Source: Pseudomonadota bacterium
GTDB taxonomy: Bacteria; Pseudomonadota; Alphaproteobacteria; Rhizobiales; Xanthobacteraceae
DNA: 42,880 nt
NCBI GenBank assembly: GCA_023423415.1
Contig: JAFAFP010000136.1
Span: forward strand, 1-42,880
Direction: 5' to 3'
Shown piece by piece: positions 25,140-32,681 of the stretch. The position numbers and the translations under genes are program-made. Within the stretch, counting starts at the first letter, position 1, and each line of letters begins with the position of its first letter. The notes beneath the pieces were generated by a model that was not told the DNA's origin, ran no database searches, and worked only from the letters and a program-made list of their open reading frames with translations.

Positions 25140-26020
25140 CCGCGCTCCTCAGCGAATTGCTGGTGCCGTTCAGTTACAACTACATGCTGAAAGCGATGTG
25201 GGTGAGCGCGCTGGTCGGTGGCGTTTGCGCCTTTCTCTCGGCCTATCTGATGCTGAAAGGCTGGTCGCTGATGGGCGACGCACTGGCGCATTCCATCGTG
25301 CCCGGAGTCGCCGGTGCGTACATCCTCGGTGCTCCATTCGCGATTGGCGCGTTCTTCGCCGGCATTCTCGCGTCGTTCGCCATGCAGTTCGTCAAACAGA
25401 AATCGCGGCTGCGTGAGGACGCGGTGATCGGCCTCGTCTTCACGGCTCTGTTTGCACTCGGCCTCCTGATGGCCTCGATCTGGCCGACCTCCGTCAGCAT
25501 TCAGACCATCGTGCTCGGCAACATCCTTGCGATTTCCGATGAAGATGTGGTGCAGGTGGCGGCCATCGCCGCGGTGTCGCTCGCCATTCTGGTGATGATC
25601 TGGAAGGACCTGATGGTGACCTTCTTCGACGAGAGCCACGCCCGCTCCATCGGCATCCGAACCGGCTTTCTCAAGGTCGTATTCTTCACCTTGCTCTCCG
25701 CCTGCACGGTGGCTGCGCTGCAGACCGTCGGCGCATGTCTCGTGATCGCAATGGTGGTGACGCCGGGCGCCACCGCCTACCTGCTCACCGACCGGTTCGG
25801 GCGGCTGATCGTCATCAGCGTTGCGCTCGGCGTGACCACGAGTTTCGCCGGCGCCTATATCAGCTATTTCCTCGACGGCGCGACCGGCGGGGTGATCGTC
25901 ACCCTGCAGACATTGCTGTTCCTGATGGCGTTCTATCTCGCGCCCAAGCACGGCGTGCTGGCGGCACGACGCCGCCGTATGACCGTAACGGAGAGTGCGA
26001 CAGCCGAGGGCGCGGCATGA
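25136..26020 (+). CDS. sitC: Metal ABC importer permease, SitC type
   Basis: The 294-residue membrane protein is an ABC-3 family permease with about eight helices. Leu-Lys-Gly-Trp-Ser-Leu-Met-Gly-Asp-Ala (40-49) and the later Thr-Pro-Gly-Ala-Thr-Ala-Tyr-Leu-Leu-Thr-Asp are family hallmarks. It is clearly paralogous to SitD, and the two probably form a heterodimeric channel. The ATG overlaps the sitB stop by four bases. The C-terminal tail is basic (Ala-Arg-Arg-Arg-Arg) and then acidic. Having two permeases instead of one sets this locus apart from ZnuABC. Confidence 0.94.
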   Translation: MTALLSELLVPFSYNYMLKAMWVSALVGGVCAFLSAYLMLKGWSLMGDALAHSIVPGVAGAYILGAPFAIGAFFAGILASFAMQFVKQKSRLREDAVIGLVFTALFALGLLMASIWPTSVSIQTIVLGNILAISDEDVVQVAAIAAVSLAILVMIWKDLMVTFFDESHARSIGIRTGFLKVVFFTLLSACTVAALQTVGACLVIAMVVTPGATAYLLTDRFGRLIVISVALGVTTSFAGAYISYFLDGATGGVIVTLQTLLFLMAFYLAPKHGVLAARRRRMTVTESATAEGAA

Positions 26021-26880
26021 CCACATTGATCGATATCTTCGCAACGCCCCTCGCCTATCCGTTCATGCAGCGGGCACTGGTCGTGTCGCTTCTGGTTGCT
26101 GCGGTCTGTGCCGTCCTGTCCTGCTATCTGGTGCTCAAGGGCTGGTCACTGATGGGAGACGCTATCTCGCATGCGGTGCTGCCCGGCATCGTGGTTGCCT
26201 ATGTGCTCAGCATTCCGCTGGCGATCGGAGCTTTCGTCGCCGGCCTCGCCTGCGCGCTCTTCACCGGCTATCTGAAGGAGAACAGCCGCGTGAAGGAAGA
26301 CACGGTGATGGGCATCGTGTTTTCCGGCATGTTCGGCTTTGGCCTCGTGCTGTTCACCAAGGTGGAGACCGAACAGCATCTCAATCACATTCTGTTCGGC
26401 AACGTGCTCGGCGTGACGACACAGGACCTGATCGAAACCGCCATTGTTGCGGGTGGCACGCTGCTTGTCGTGTTGCTCAAGCGCCGCGATCTCTTGCTCT
26501 ACTGCTTCGACCCCAATCACGCCCGCTCGATTGGATTACCGGTCCGGCTCCTGCATTACGGCCTGCTAGTGCTGCTGTCGCTCACCATCGTGGCGTCGCT
26601 GAAAGCGGTCGGCATCATTCTTGTGATCGCAATGCTGATCGGGCCCGGCGCGACCGCCTATCTCCTCACCGACAGCTTCGAGCGCATGCTGGTGCTCGCG
26701 ACCGGCGTCGCCTTACTGTCGGCCCTGATCGGGACCATTGTCAGCTTCCATATCGATGGTGCGACGGGCGCCTGCATCGTGCTCGCACAGGCGTCCTTCT
26801 TTGCGCTGGCTTTTCTGTTTGCGCCGAAGCGGGGCATCCTCAGACAGCGATCAGGCGCTGAGATTGGCGCCGAACCGTAA
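26017..26880 (+). CDS. sitD: Metal ABC importer permease, SitD type
   Basis: The 287-residue ABC-3 permease shares Leu-Lys-Gly-Trp-Ser-Leu-Met-Gly-Asp-Ala and Gly-Pro-Gly-Ala-Thr-Ala-Tyr-Leu-Leu-Thr-Asp with SitC. The frame is open upstream to 25735, but that part is sitC read in another frame. The ATG at 26017 overlaps the sitC stop by four bases, which fixes the start. It completes the SitABCD importer. No clear terminator is visible in the 37 bases before the convergent queH gene. Confidence 0.94.
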   Translation: MTTLIDIFATPLAYPFMQRALVVSLLVAAVCAVLSCYLVLKGWSLMGDAISHAVLPGIVVAYVLSIPLAIGAFVAGLACALFTGYLKENSRVKEDTVMGIVFSGMFGFGLVLFTKVETEQHLNHILFGNVLGVTTQDLIETAIVAGGTLLVVLLKRRDLLLYCFDPNHARSIGLPVRLLHYGLLVLLSLTIVASLKAVGIILVIAMLIGPGATAYLLTDSFERMLVLATGVALLSALIGTIVSFHIDGATGACIVLAQASFFALAFLFAPKRGILRQRSGAEIGAEP

Positions 26881-26917
26881 GCGTCAGGATCGGATTCGGC
26901 TGCAGGCAGGCCGCTAC

Positions 26918-27586
26918 TTAGTCCGCGTCCTGATCGTCGGATTTCCCGTAGTAGTTCTTGCCGATCTCGATCGGATCGCGCCCCTGGCTGCGGCGATGCA
27001 GGTTGGTATCGCGCAATGAATAGACGCAGCCGCAATATTCCTGCTGATAGAATTCCTCGCGCTTGCTGATCTCGATCATGCGGGCGGCGCCGCCGCCCTT
27101 GCGCCAGTTGAAATCCCAATAGCTCAGCCCTTCGTAATGGCTGGCAGCGCGCTTTCCGCAATCGTTGATCTGCGCCATGTTCTTCCAGCGCGAGATGCCG
27201 AGCGACGACGTCATCACCGGAAAGCCGTGCTCGTGCGCGTAAAGCGCGGTGCGTTCGAAGCGCATATCGAAACACATGGTGCAGCGGATGCCGCGTTCCG
27301 GCTCCCACTCCATCCCCTTTGCCCGGGCAAACCAATTGTCCTTGTCGTAATCCGCATCGACGAAGGCAACGCCGTGCTTTTCCGCGAAGCGGACATTCTC
27401 GTCCTTGCGCAGAAGATATTCGCGTTCCGGATGAATGTTCGGATTGTAGAAAAAAATCGTGTAGTCGATGCCCGACGCCAGCATCGCTTCCATCACCTCG
27501 CCGGAACAGGGCGCGCAGCAGGAATGCAGCAGCACTTTTTTCTGGCCGCCGGGCGGTGTCAGTTCTTTGCGATCGATCGGAAGCAT
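26918..27586 (-). CDS. queH: Epoxyqueuosine reductase QueH
   Basis: The 222-residue protein is a QueH (formerly DUF208) enzyme. It reduces epoxyqueuosine to queuosine in tRNA, the last step of that pathway, and is unrelated to QueG. The cysteine set is complete: Cys23-Cys24 and Cys27 (His-Ser-Cys-Cys-Ala-Pro-Cys), Cys102 and Cys105 (Arg-Cys-Thr-Met-Cys), and Cys185/Cys187 (Tyr-Cys-Gly-Cys). These bind an iron-sulfur cluster and further metal. The protein is cytosolic. The gene converges on sitD and is divergent from a small gene at 27736. Confidence 0.94.
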   Translation of the reverse strand: MLPIDRKELTPPGGQKKVLLHSCCAPCSGEVMEAMLASGIDYTIFFYNPNIHPEREYLLRKDENVRFAEKHGVAFVDADYDKDNWFARAKGMEWEPERGIRCTMCFDMRFERTALYAHEHGFPVMTSSLGISRWKNMAQINDCGKRAASHYEGLSYWDFNWRKGGGAARMIEISKREEFYQQEYCGCVYSLRDTNLHRRSQGRDPIEIGKNYYGKSDDQDAD

Positions 27587-27735
27587 GGCGGCGTTCTAGC
27601 CTAAAGCCGTGGCGGACGCCAACCGGTCCTGCGCCTGGGAACCGGCGGCATGCGACCCGGCGGCGCAACCCGGAACCCCTCAGCCGGCGCTCGCGTTACC
27701 GGGGCCAGGAGAACGTCAAACAAGAGGGTGCCGCA

Positions 27736-27927
27736 ATGGCCGTACCTGTCATGCAGATCCGCCACGACACCAGCGACCGGTGGTGGGTTGCGGCGAAATG
27801 GCCGCATGGCCAGATTGAGGACATCATGGGCTTCCGGACCGAAGGCGAAGCCAATGACTGGATCGCCAACAAGCTCGATCAATGGCTGGAACGTCGAAGG
27901 AACAGGAAAGAGCAGCCTGATGCATGA
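27736..27927 (+). CDS. Small conserved-looking protein, 63 residues
   Basis: The product is short, soluble and rich in Trp (Asp-Arg-Trp-Trp-Val-Ala-Ala-Lys-Trp-Pro at 14-23), with a helical, basic C-terminus (Leu-Glu-Arg-Arg-Arg-Asn-Arg-Lys). A longer frame from 27319 overlaps queH and is not real. The ATG at 27736 follows AGAGGGTG. The shape (a short strand region, then a helix with Glu-Ala-Asn-Asp-Trp-Ile) is common among small alphaproteobacterial proteins. Function unknown. Confidence 0.7.
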   Translation: MAVPVMQIRHDTSDRWWVAAKWPHGQIEDIMGFRTEGEANDWIANKLDQWLERRRNRKEQPDA

Positions 27928-28014
27928 GATGCATCGGGTCATCTGTCGCCGCGAAAGCCGACCAGCTCGTCCGTAGACAATGTCGGCCGCGGCCGGATTG
28001 ACGCGGTGGTTTGT

Positions 28015-28239
28015 ATGCGTGCGATCGCCATCGATTGTCTGAACTGCGGGCATTGCGTTTCAATGCCCGAAACCGAGCTTGAAACGCTCGGCTTCAAGCC
28101 CGATGAATCGCTCGTTGTCGTGACAAAAAAGCTGGTCTGTAGCCGCTGTCGCAGCAAGGCAGTGCGTGCTTATCGCTACATCGATGACGACATGCAGCCG
28201 GTCTTTCACGGGCCGTCATTGGTGCCGAAGATCGAGTGA
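28015..28239 (+). CDS. Small zinc-ribbon-like protein
   Basis: The 74-residue protein has Cys8-x2-Cys11-x2-Cys14 near the start and Cys42-x2-Cys45, a spacing that suits a zinc ribbon. Between them is a short helix (Glu-Thr-Leu-Gly-Phe-Lys-Pro). A GTG at 28006 would add three residues; the ATG at 28015 is simpler. The fold may bind a protein partner or nucleic acid. No specific function can be read, and its neighbours are also small unknowns. Confidence 0.75.
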   Translation: MRAIAIDCLNCGHCVSMPETELETLGFKPDESLVVVTKKLVCSRCRSKAVRAYRYIDDDMQPVFHGPSLVPKIE

Positions 28240-28269
28240 GGAATCGTTCCTCAGCCGGACGCGCGGTAG

Positions 28270-28581
28270 CTATTTTAGCTTCATCTTCGCGGCGTCTTTC
28301 GCCATTTCGAGACAGGTGAGCAATTCCACATAGCTCGGCGTACCCATGCGGGCCGTGTCCGAACAGGTGGTCCGATCGCCAGCCGGATACTGGGACCAGT
28401 TGGCCTCCAGCTTTTTGCGGGCGTCCCCTTCTTCGCTGATGCAGCGGCTATAGCGCTCGTTCAGGCCAGGGCTATCAAGCCCACCCTTGCAGCTCGGCTC
28501 GACATTGAAGCGCGGCACCGCATCGGATGCGGCGATGACGAGTGGCAGCAATAGCGCGACAGCGGGCGTTGGGAAGGCCAT
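28270..28581 (-). CDS. Small exported protein with four cysteines
   Basis: The 103-residue protein starts with a hydrophobic signal peptide (about residues 1-22). The mature part has Cys31, Cys47, Cys73 and Cys89, which could form two disulfides in the periplasm, and ends in a basic helix (Lys-Asp-Ala-Ala-Lys-Met-Lys-Leu-Lys). I do not recognise a domain. It is convergent with the zinc-ribbon gene, with 30 bases between stops. Confidence 0.75.
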   Translation of the reverse strand: MAFPTPAVALLLPLVIAASDAVPRFNVEPSCKGGLDSPGLNERYSRCISEEGDARKKLEANWSQYPAGDRTTCSDTARMGTPSYVELLTCLEMAKDAAKMKLK

Positions 28582-28716
28582 GACGATTCTCCGAATTGCC
28601 GCAATCTAACAATTATGGCGGCCGCTGGCTATCCGCCTTCCGCCCGTTCGCCAGCAGTGTTAATTTTCGATGCTTTTCGCGCTTGGACAAGCGTGGCCGG
28701 TCACAGGGAGGACATC

Positions 28717-28830
28717 ATGGCCAAAGGTCAGCAGAGATCGCCGAAGGAAAAGAAAAAACCGAAAGCCGACGCCAACAAGGTCAAACAGCCATCGGCTTAC
28801 AAAGCCCAACAACAAGGGATGAAGAAATAG
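28717..28830 (+). CDS. Small Lys-rich protein, 37 residues
   Basis: The start at 28717 is supported by AGGGAGG just upstream. The peptide begins Met-Ala-Lys-Gly-Gln-Gln-Arg and is almost wholly polar and basic: about ten Lys, five Gln and no Cys or Trp. It is likely unstructured and could bind nucleic acid or ribosomes, but this is a guess from composition. A longer frame from 28615 lacks a good site. Confidence 0.6.
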   Translation: MAKGQQRSPKEKKKPKADANKVKQPSAYKAQQQGMKK

Positions 28831-28868
28831 TCCGGTACTGCTTTCCAACCGGCTGACTTTCAAACGGC

Positions 28869-28892
28869 ATGCGCGGGCACAGGCCCGCGCAT
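28869..28892. terminator. Hairpin terminator between convergent genes
   Basis: ATGCGCGGGC (28869-28878) pairs exactly with GCCCGCGCAT (28883-28892) around ACAG, and TTAATTC follows. The stem is strong, but the T-run is poor. It lies between the Lys-rich gene and the convergent gene ending at 28916. Confidence 0.65.
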
Positions 28893-28915
28893 TTAATTCA
28901 ACTAATCGCGGCAGC

Positions 28916-29230
28916 TTAGGCTGCGGTCTTCTTCACCGCCCGCTTCAACGGAAAGGCGGGGCTTTCATAAAGCGCACGCATTTCCATTTCGGTGAACCGG
29001 GCCTCGTTCACTTCCAAAGTCGCGCCCAACAGCGCGCCCTGCGGCATCTCCTCAATCGCAAAGCGCAGCGCTTCCGCCGCGGTGTTGAAGCGTTTGTAGG
29101 TGAACGGCCCACGTGTCCGGCGGCTGCGGCTCGGATACAGCTCCCCCGGCGCCTTGAAATCGAACCCGGAAAGATCGCGCACTTGCGCCTGCCAACGGGC
29201 ACGATTGATCGATTGAGGCTCGTTCGCCAT
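28916..29230 (-). CDS. Small cytosolic protein, unknown
   Basis: The 104-residue protein has no signal peptide or membrane segment. It has a basic stretch (Ser-Arg-Ser-Arg-Arg-Thr-Arg-Gly at 34-41), then Phe-Thr-Tyr-Lys-Arg-Phe-Asn-Thr-Ala-Ala-Glu-Ala-Leu-Arg-Phe-Ala-Ile-Glu, which looks like a strand and helix of a small alpha/beta fold, and a basic C-terminal tail (Lys-Arg-Ala-Val-Lys-Lys). GCAACAGGAGCAAG precedes the ATG, so the start is well supported. Family not recognised. Confidence 0.75.
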   Translation of the reverse strand: MANEPQSINRARWQAQVRDLSGFDFKAPGELYPSRSRRTRGPFTYKRFNTAAEALRFAIEEMPQGALLGATLEVNEARFTEMEMRALYESPAFPLKRAVKKTAA

Positions 29231-29571
29231 GTGTCTTGCTCCTGTTGCTTCTTGGCATCGCAGCGATCTGGAAAGAACAGTCGCTGACGAAACATTGAGA
29301 GCCGCTTTAACGCGGCCACAAATAAGGGCCGCGAACCAGCGGCGGCCGAGTGCCCTTTAAATGGGCCTTCCTGACGTGTTTTTCCAGCCTGATTCGCGGC
29401 TCGACCGCGCATTAGCCTTGCAGAATTAATGACCTATACCGCACCGCAACAAATTTATCCACCCGACGCAACGCTATTTTCAGGTTTCGCAAAAATCGTC
29501 CTTATTTCCCCGTTTGGGGAAAAAATTCCCTGGACTATTCTCCCGGCTCTCATCTGGGGGCACGGAAATAA
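29231..29571. other. Intergenic stretch of 341 bp, no gene seen
   Basis: This should hold the promoter of the minus-strand gene ending at 28916 and the 3' side of the His-rich gene. A long plus-strand frame from 29429 runs through the terminator and antisense to the His-rich gene, so I discard it. I see no repeat or RNA-like fold apart from the terminator at its right edge. Confidence 0.55.
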
Positions 29572-29599
29572 AAAAGCCCCGGCAATAGCCGGGGCTTTT
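29572..29599. terminator. Bidirectional rho-independent terminator
   Basis: AAAAGCCCCGGC (29572-29583) pairs exactly with GCCGGGGCTTTT (29588-29599) around AATA. The A and T runs make it work in both directions. It serves the minus-strand His-rich gene, whose stop is at 29621. Confidence 0.9.
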
Positions 29600-29620
29600 A
29601 ACCGCGTGCCGCCGCTGTCC

Positions 29621-29935
29621 TTAACGGCAGACACGAACCAGGTGGCCGTGGCGCCACGTATTCCAGCAGTGACGTCCATGCCAGTGACGGTGCCCATGCC
29701 AGCGATGTCCATGCCAGCGGTGCCCGTGATAACGGTGACGATGCCCGTGATAATGGCGATACCTGGAGTGGTGACGATGCGAGTGATGTCGTCGCTGAGC
29801 ACTGATGTCGGTGCTAACCTTCACACTGTCCACCGTAGCCACCGGTGTCGCTGACGCTGAGCCCGAAGCAGCCATTGCGGGCGCAGCAAGGCCAAGCGTA
29901 CAAGCGGCAGCGAAGGCAATTGCAATCATTCTCAT
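29621..29935 (-). CDS. His-rich exported protein
   Basis: Start at 29935 gives a signal peptide of about 22 residues ending Ala-Met-Ala-Ala. The frame extends upstream to 29998, but without a signal sequence at its start. The 104-residue product has a short Ser/Thr/Val-rich mature N-terminus, then residues 50-98 contain 20 His, mostly in Gly-His-Arg-Trp/His steps, and end with two Cys (90 and 103) flanking Trp residues. Such tracts bind Ni, Zn or Cu. Metal storage or buffering in the periplasm is possible, but function is unknown. The tract is likely to vary between strains. Confidence 0.75.
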   Translation of the reverse strand: MRMIAIAFAAACTLGLAAPAMAASGSASATPVATVDSVKVSTDISAQRRHHSHRHHSRYRHYHGHRHRYHGHRWHGHRWHGHRHWHGRHCWNTWRHGHLVRVCR

Positions 29936-30107
29936 CCTGGTACTCCGATAAAGCGGTTTGATGTCCGCTGAAAAATACTTATCGAGCCATTGCGGCAATT
30001 CCGCGAGTTACGCATAATTCACGTTGATAAACAGACGTTTAGCTTTGGTTCGAAGTCCCTTTGTATAACCAGCCGGAACAGATGTGCCGTTTCTGGAGCA
30101 CCGATTG

Positions 30108-30641
30108 ATGAAACGCGTGACGAAACTTGCATTCGCGATCGCTGTCGTACTTGCAACGATCACGGCAGCGGAAGCGCAACCGACAAGCAAGGACGAAGCT
30201 GCTGTAATCGCCGCAAAGGACGTGCCGCCTACTGTCGCTTTGCGCATGCGTTGCAAATCGCCGGCGGGTGACGTCACGCGCCGCAGTTTCGCAGGCGGCT
30301 TCATCTTCAATCAAACCTGCGCAGGCGCGACGGAGCCGGCAGATCGCTTGGTCTTTGCGACGGACCGCGACGGCGCCAATGCGCGGTTGCTGCAATTTCA
30401 CCGCCCCGAAGGCCGGCGCGTGTCCGCGCTCGGCAATATTGTCTTCACTCCCGCCGACAACGAGATCGCGGGAACTGTGGGACGGTTGACCCGGCGCATC
30501 TGTCGCGCGGAGGGGCGCTGGCGGATGGAGGGCAAGCAACCGGCCCCGGCCCTTGTCTATTGGCGGCAAACGCGCGACTGCGACGGTAAAACCGGATGGC
30601 AGGTTATGGTGAATCGCAAGGCTCCCCCGCCGTCGCGGTAA
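30108..30641 (+). CDS. Exported protein, unknown
   Basis: The start at 30108 (Met-Lys-Arg-Val-Thr-Lys) gives a clean signal peptide of 24 residues ending Ala-Glu-Ala-Gln; a Met eight codons earlier is unlikely. The 177-residue product has four Cys in its mature part (Arg-Cys-Lys, Gln-Thr-Cys, Arg-Ile-Cys and Asp-Cys-Asp), suited to two disulfides in the periplasm. No catalytic motif or repeat is visible and I do not recognise a family. It stands alone between the divergent His-rich gene and the next plus-strand gene. Confidence 0.75.
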   Translation: MKRVTKLAFAIAVVLATITAAEAQPTSKDEAAVIAAKDVPPTVALRMRCKSPAGDVTRRSFAGGFIFNQTCAGATEPADRLVFATDRDGANARLLQFHRPEGRRVSALGNIVFTPADNEIAGTVGRLTRRICRAEGRWRMEGKQPAPALVYWRQTRDCDGKTGWQVMVNRKAPPPSR

Positions 30642-30782
30642 TCGCCGCCAAAACCGCCACAATTGGACCTTTGAACTGCCTTCATCACGAACTTGTGAGG
30701 CCTTTTTCACATGCCGCTATCGGCATTGGCTTTTCAGGGGAGCGCGCGGGGGCGTCTTGCGCGCATGGAAGGGAGTAACTGC

Positions 30783-31166
30783 ATGTCGGCCATGAAGCGT
30801 CTTGGCGATATCGAAAAGAATCCATCGAACGAATTTGAAGGGGAGATCCGTGAATTCATCCGTCGTGACGTCACGATGCGCCGACAGGGCGACGGTGCGG
30901 AAGCCGGCACAACGGAGGCTGGCTCGGAGAACCTCAACTCGCTGATCGAGCGCGTTTCCGGCGCAACCGTCACTGAAATCGATCGCTTGATCGCCGAACT
31001 GCAGAGTATCCGCACGCTACTCCATAACGAAGGGGAACGCGTCCGCCGCGAGATCACCGGCTATGCTGGCCTCAGCCAATCGGCCGTAGCAACAATGAAA
31101 GTCATCGGCGACACATTGTCCCAGCTCAAGCCCGGCAGCTCGCTGACACTGCCGCGCAACGACTGA
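30783..31166 (+). CDS. Helical cytosolic protein, unknown
   Basis: The 127-residue protein is acidic at first and then strongly helical (about residues 45-115), with heptad-like Leu/Ile/Val spacing that suggests a short coiled coil (Leu-Ile-Ala-Glu-Leu-Gln-Ser-Ile-Arg-Thr-Leu-Leu). It ends with a Pro-Gly-Ser linker. The start at 30783 is placed behind GGAAGGGAG; an ATG at 30765 is also possible. There is no signal peptide or Cys. It may be a dimeric regulator or scaffold, which is a guess from composition. A 16-bp palindrome follows the stop. Confidence 0.7.
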   Translation: MSAMKRLGDIEKNPSNEFEGEIREFIRRDVTMRRQGDGAEAGTTEAGSENLNSLIERVSGATVTEIDRLIAELQSIRTLLHNEGERVRREITGYAGLSQSAVATMKVIGDTLSQLKPGSSLTLPRND

Positions 31167-31179
31167 GCTGACGCTCGCT

Positions 31180-31217
31180 CGATCTGATTGCAGACCAAGA
31201 CGTCTGCAATCAGATCG
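31180..31217. repeat. Perfect 16-bp inverted repeat after the helical gene
   Basis: CGATCTGATTGCAGAC (31180-31195) pairs with GTCTGCAATCAGATCG (31202-31217) around a six-base loop. This is the longest perfect stem in the window. It begins 14 bases past a stop codon. There is no T-run, so it is either a factor-assisted terminator, an mRNA 3' end stabiliser or an operator. Confidence 0.8.
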
Positions 31218-31366
31218 AACACGCCGAACAAAGGTTCACATGCTGCGGGTCGGCAGCGCCACCTCCGGATTTCCGTCACGTTGACGTCTTGTTAAAGCCT
31301 CGGCCCAACAAAGGCCATGACTGGCTGGCACTCGACAAAACGGAACACAGAACGGATTGCCGCACG

Positions 31367-32176
31367 ATGAATTCGGCAGTGGGATGTCTGCTGGCAACAC
31401 TCCTTTGCAGTGCGGCCACAGCGCAGGAACCAGCGACCCAGAATAGCGAAATCGGCGTGAACGCCGATACCGATCAACCGGCATCCGAAGATTTGCCGGA
31501 GATCGACTGGAGTCGCGTCGATATCGACGCCTACGATCTCACGCGTTCAGCGGCATCGCGCGAATTGCGCCGTGGCACCGATACCACAATCAAGCCGGTC
31601 TGGAACCGGACCCAGAACCTGAACGGGTCCTCCAACATGAGCGTGAACCGATCGCTGTCGACCACCCTCGACACCAAGATCGGCATGGACATGTTCGTTG
31701 CACCGTCAGCATCGACCTTCGCCATACCAGGTATGCCGCAGCAGCAATCGACCAGCGCGGCCTGGGCGAGCACCGCACTTCCCTCGTTCGGCCCGTGGGG
31801 CTGGGATCAAGCCTCATTGAATGCACGGCTCGATCCGAATGCCGAACAGGGAAAACTCGGCACCACGATCAGCAAATCGATGCCGCTGAACGACCACTGG
31901 TCGCTGACTCTTCAGAGCGGAATTGGCGTCAATCAGACCTTCGCTTCATCCTCGCAGATGATCGAGGCCGATCGCTCTGCAAAGCTGAGTTGGTCCCCGA
32001 CCGGAACGAGTCTGATCGCCGGTTCAAGGATGTCGTCGCTGGACGAGCAATGGCTCAATTCCATCGGCGCCGAACAGAATTTGTTCGGCGGTATTTCCGT
32101 GCGCGGCACCGTCAGCGAAACTGCAGCCGGGGGTCACGATCGCACCATTTCAGCAGGCTTCAAGCGGACCTGGTGA
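31367..32176 (+). CDS. Putative outer-membrane beta-barrel protein
   Basis: The chosen ATG at 31367 yields a signal peptide (about residues 1-20, ending Ala-Ala-Thr-Ala-Gln). The frame opens earlier, at 31289, but the extra part is polar. The 269-residue product has alternating hydrophobic and polar residues, many Ser/Thr/Asn, and a C-terminal strand ending Ile-Ser-Ala-Gly-Phe-Lys-Arg-Thr-Trp, an aromatic end as in outer-membrane barrels. No Cys in the mature part. I do not recognise a named family. It is the first gene before the run of DUF1236-like genes, which lie on the other strand. Confidence 0.75.
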   Translation: MNSAVGCLLATLLCSAATAQEPATQNSEIGVNADTDQPASEDLPEIDWSRVDIDAYDLTRSAASRELRRGTDTTIKPVWNRTQNLNGSSNMSVNRSLSTTLDTKIGMDMFVAPSASTFAIPGMPQQQSTSAAWASTALPSFGPWGWDQASLNARLDPNAEQGKLGTTISKSMPLNDHWSLTLQSGIGVNQTFASSSQMIEADRSAKLSWSPTGTSLIAGSRMSSLDEQWLNSIGAEQNLFGGISVRGTVSETAAGGHDRTISAGFKRTW

Positions 32177-32204
32177 TCCAGCCGCCAACAGCCTGTGTTC
32201 GTCT

Positions 32205-32576
32205 TCAGCGTGTCCCCTCGTCCTTCGTCACAACATCGACGACCTGACGTTTGGCGGGATCGACGATCACGATTTTTTCATCGGGAAGCTTGGCGAACTT
32301 GAAATCGCGCAGCAGGCCGATCTTGTCCTTCACCGAAATCGGCATCTCGTTGAGCATCAGGGAATCGGGGACCTCGTTACCAATCCCGACCGCACTTCCC
32401 TCGGGTACAGGCTGCGGCTTCTCGCCTCCAATCTCCCGATAAATCGTCCGCTTATGGTCGGCGGTCAGCCCAATTCCAGGCCCGGTCGGAGATATGGTGG
32501 TTTGAGCCTGTAGCGGCGCCGTCAGAAATATCAGTGTAATGAAAGCCGCGCAGGCTAAAGGCCGTTGAAGCATCAT
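32205..32576 (-). CDS. Exported DUF1236-like protein (1 of 3)
   Basis: The 123-residue protein has a signal peptide (about 1-24) and a C-terminal module that resembles DUF1236. Its last part, Val-Lys-Asp-Lys-Ile... then Lys-Ile-Val-Ile-Val-Asp-Pro-Ala-Lys-Arg-Gln-Val-Val-Asp-Val-Val, lines up with the ends of the two next minus-strand genes. A hairpin lies in the leader (32592-32612). The function of this module is unknown. It probably acts in the periplasm. Confidence 0.8.
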   Translation of the reverse strand: MMLQRPLACAAFITLIFLTAPLQAQTTISPTGPGIGLTADHKRTIYREIGGEKPQPVPEGSAVGIGNEVPDSLMLNEMPISVKDKIGLLRDFKFAKLPDEKIVIVDPAKRQVVDVVTKDEGTR

Positions 32577-32591
32577 AAGGTTCCATGTCGG

Positions 32592-32612
32592 GGTTATCCG
32601 ACTGGGATAACC
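32592..32612. promoter_or_regulatory. Hairpin in the leader of the DUF1236-like gene
   Basis: GGTTATCC (32592-32599) pairs with GGATAACC (32605-32612) around GACTG, and GGTTCC/GGAACC (32579-32584 and 32615-32620) add an outer stem. It lies just upstream of the start codon on the minus strand. It could be an operator or a translation-affecting stem. Confidence 0.4.
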
Positions 32613-32681
32613 ACGGAACCGCTAATCCGTTTCACGGTATAATGGGAAGGGGTTGGAATTCTCGTACGGTCGGAACCGCTG

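Noticed and set aside
25735..26016. Long 5' extension of the sitD frame
   Set aside because: It is sitC read in another frame; the ATGA overlap at 26017 fixes the true start.
23326..26880. Reading the metal importer as ZnuABC (zinc)
   Set aside because: Two permeases are present, the receptor has Glu202 and Asp277 instead of a third His, there is no His-rich loop, and the operator sequence is not Zur-like.
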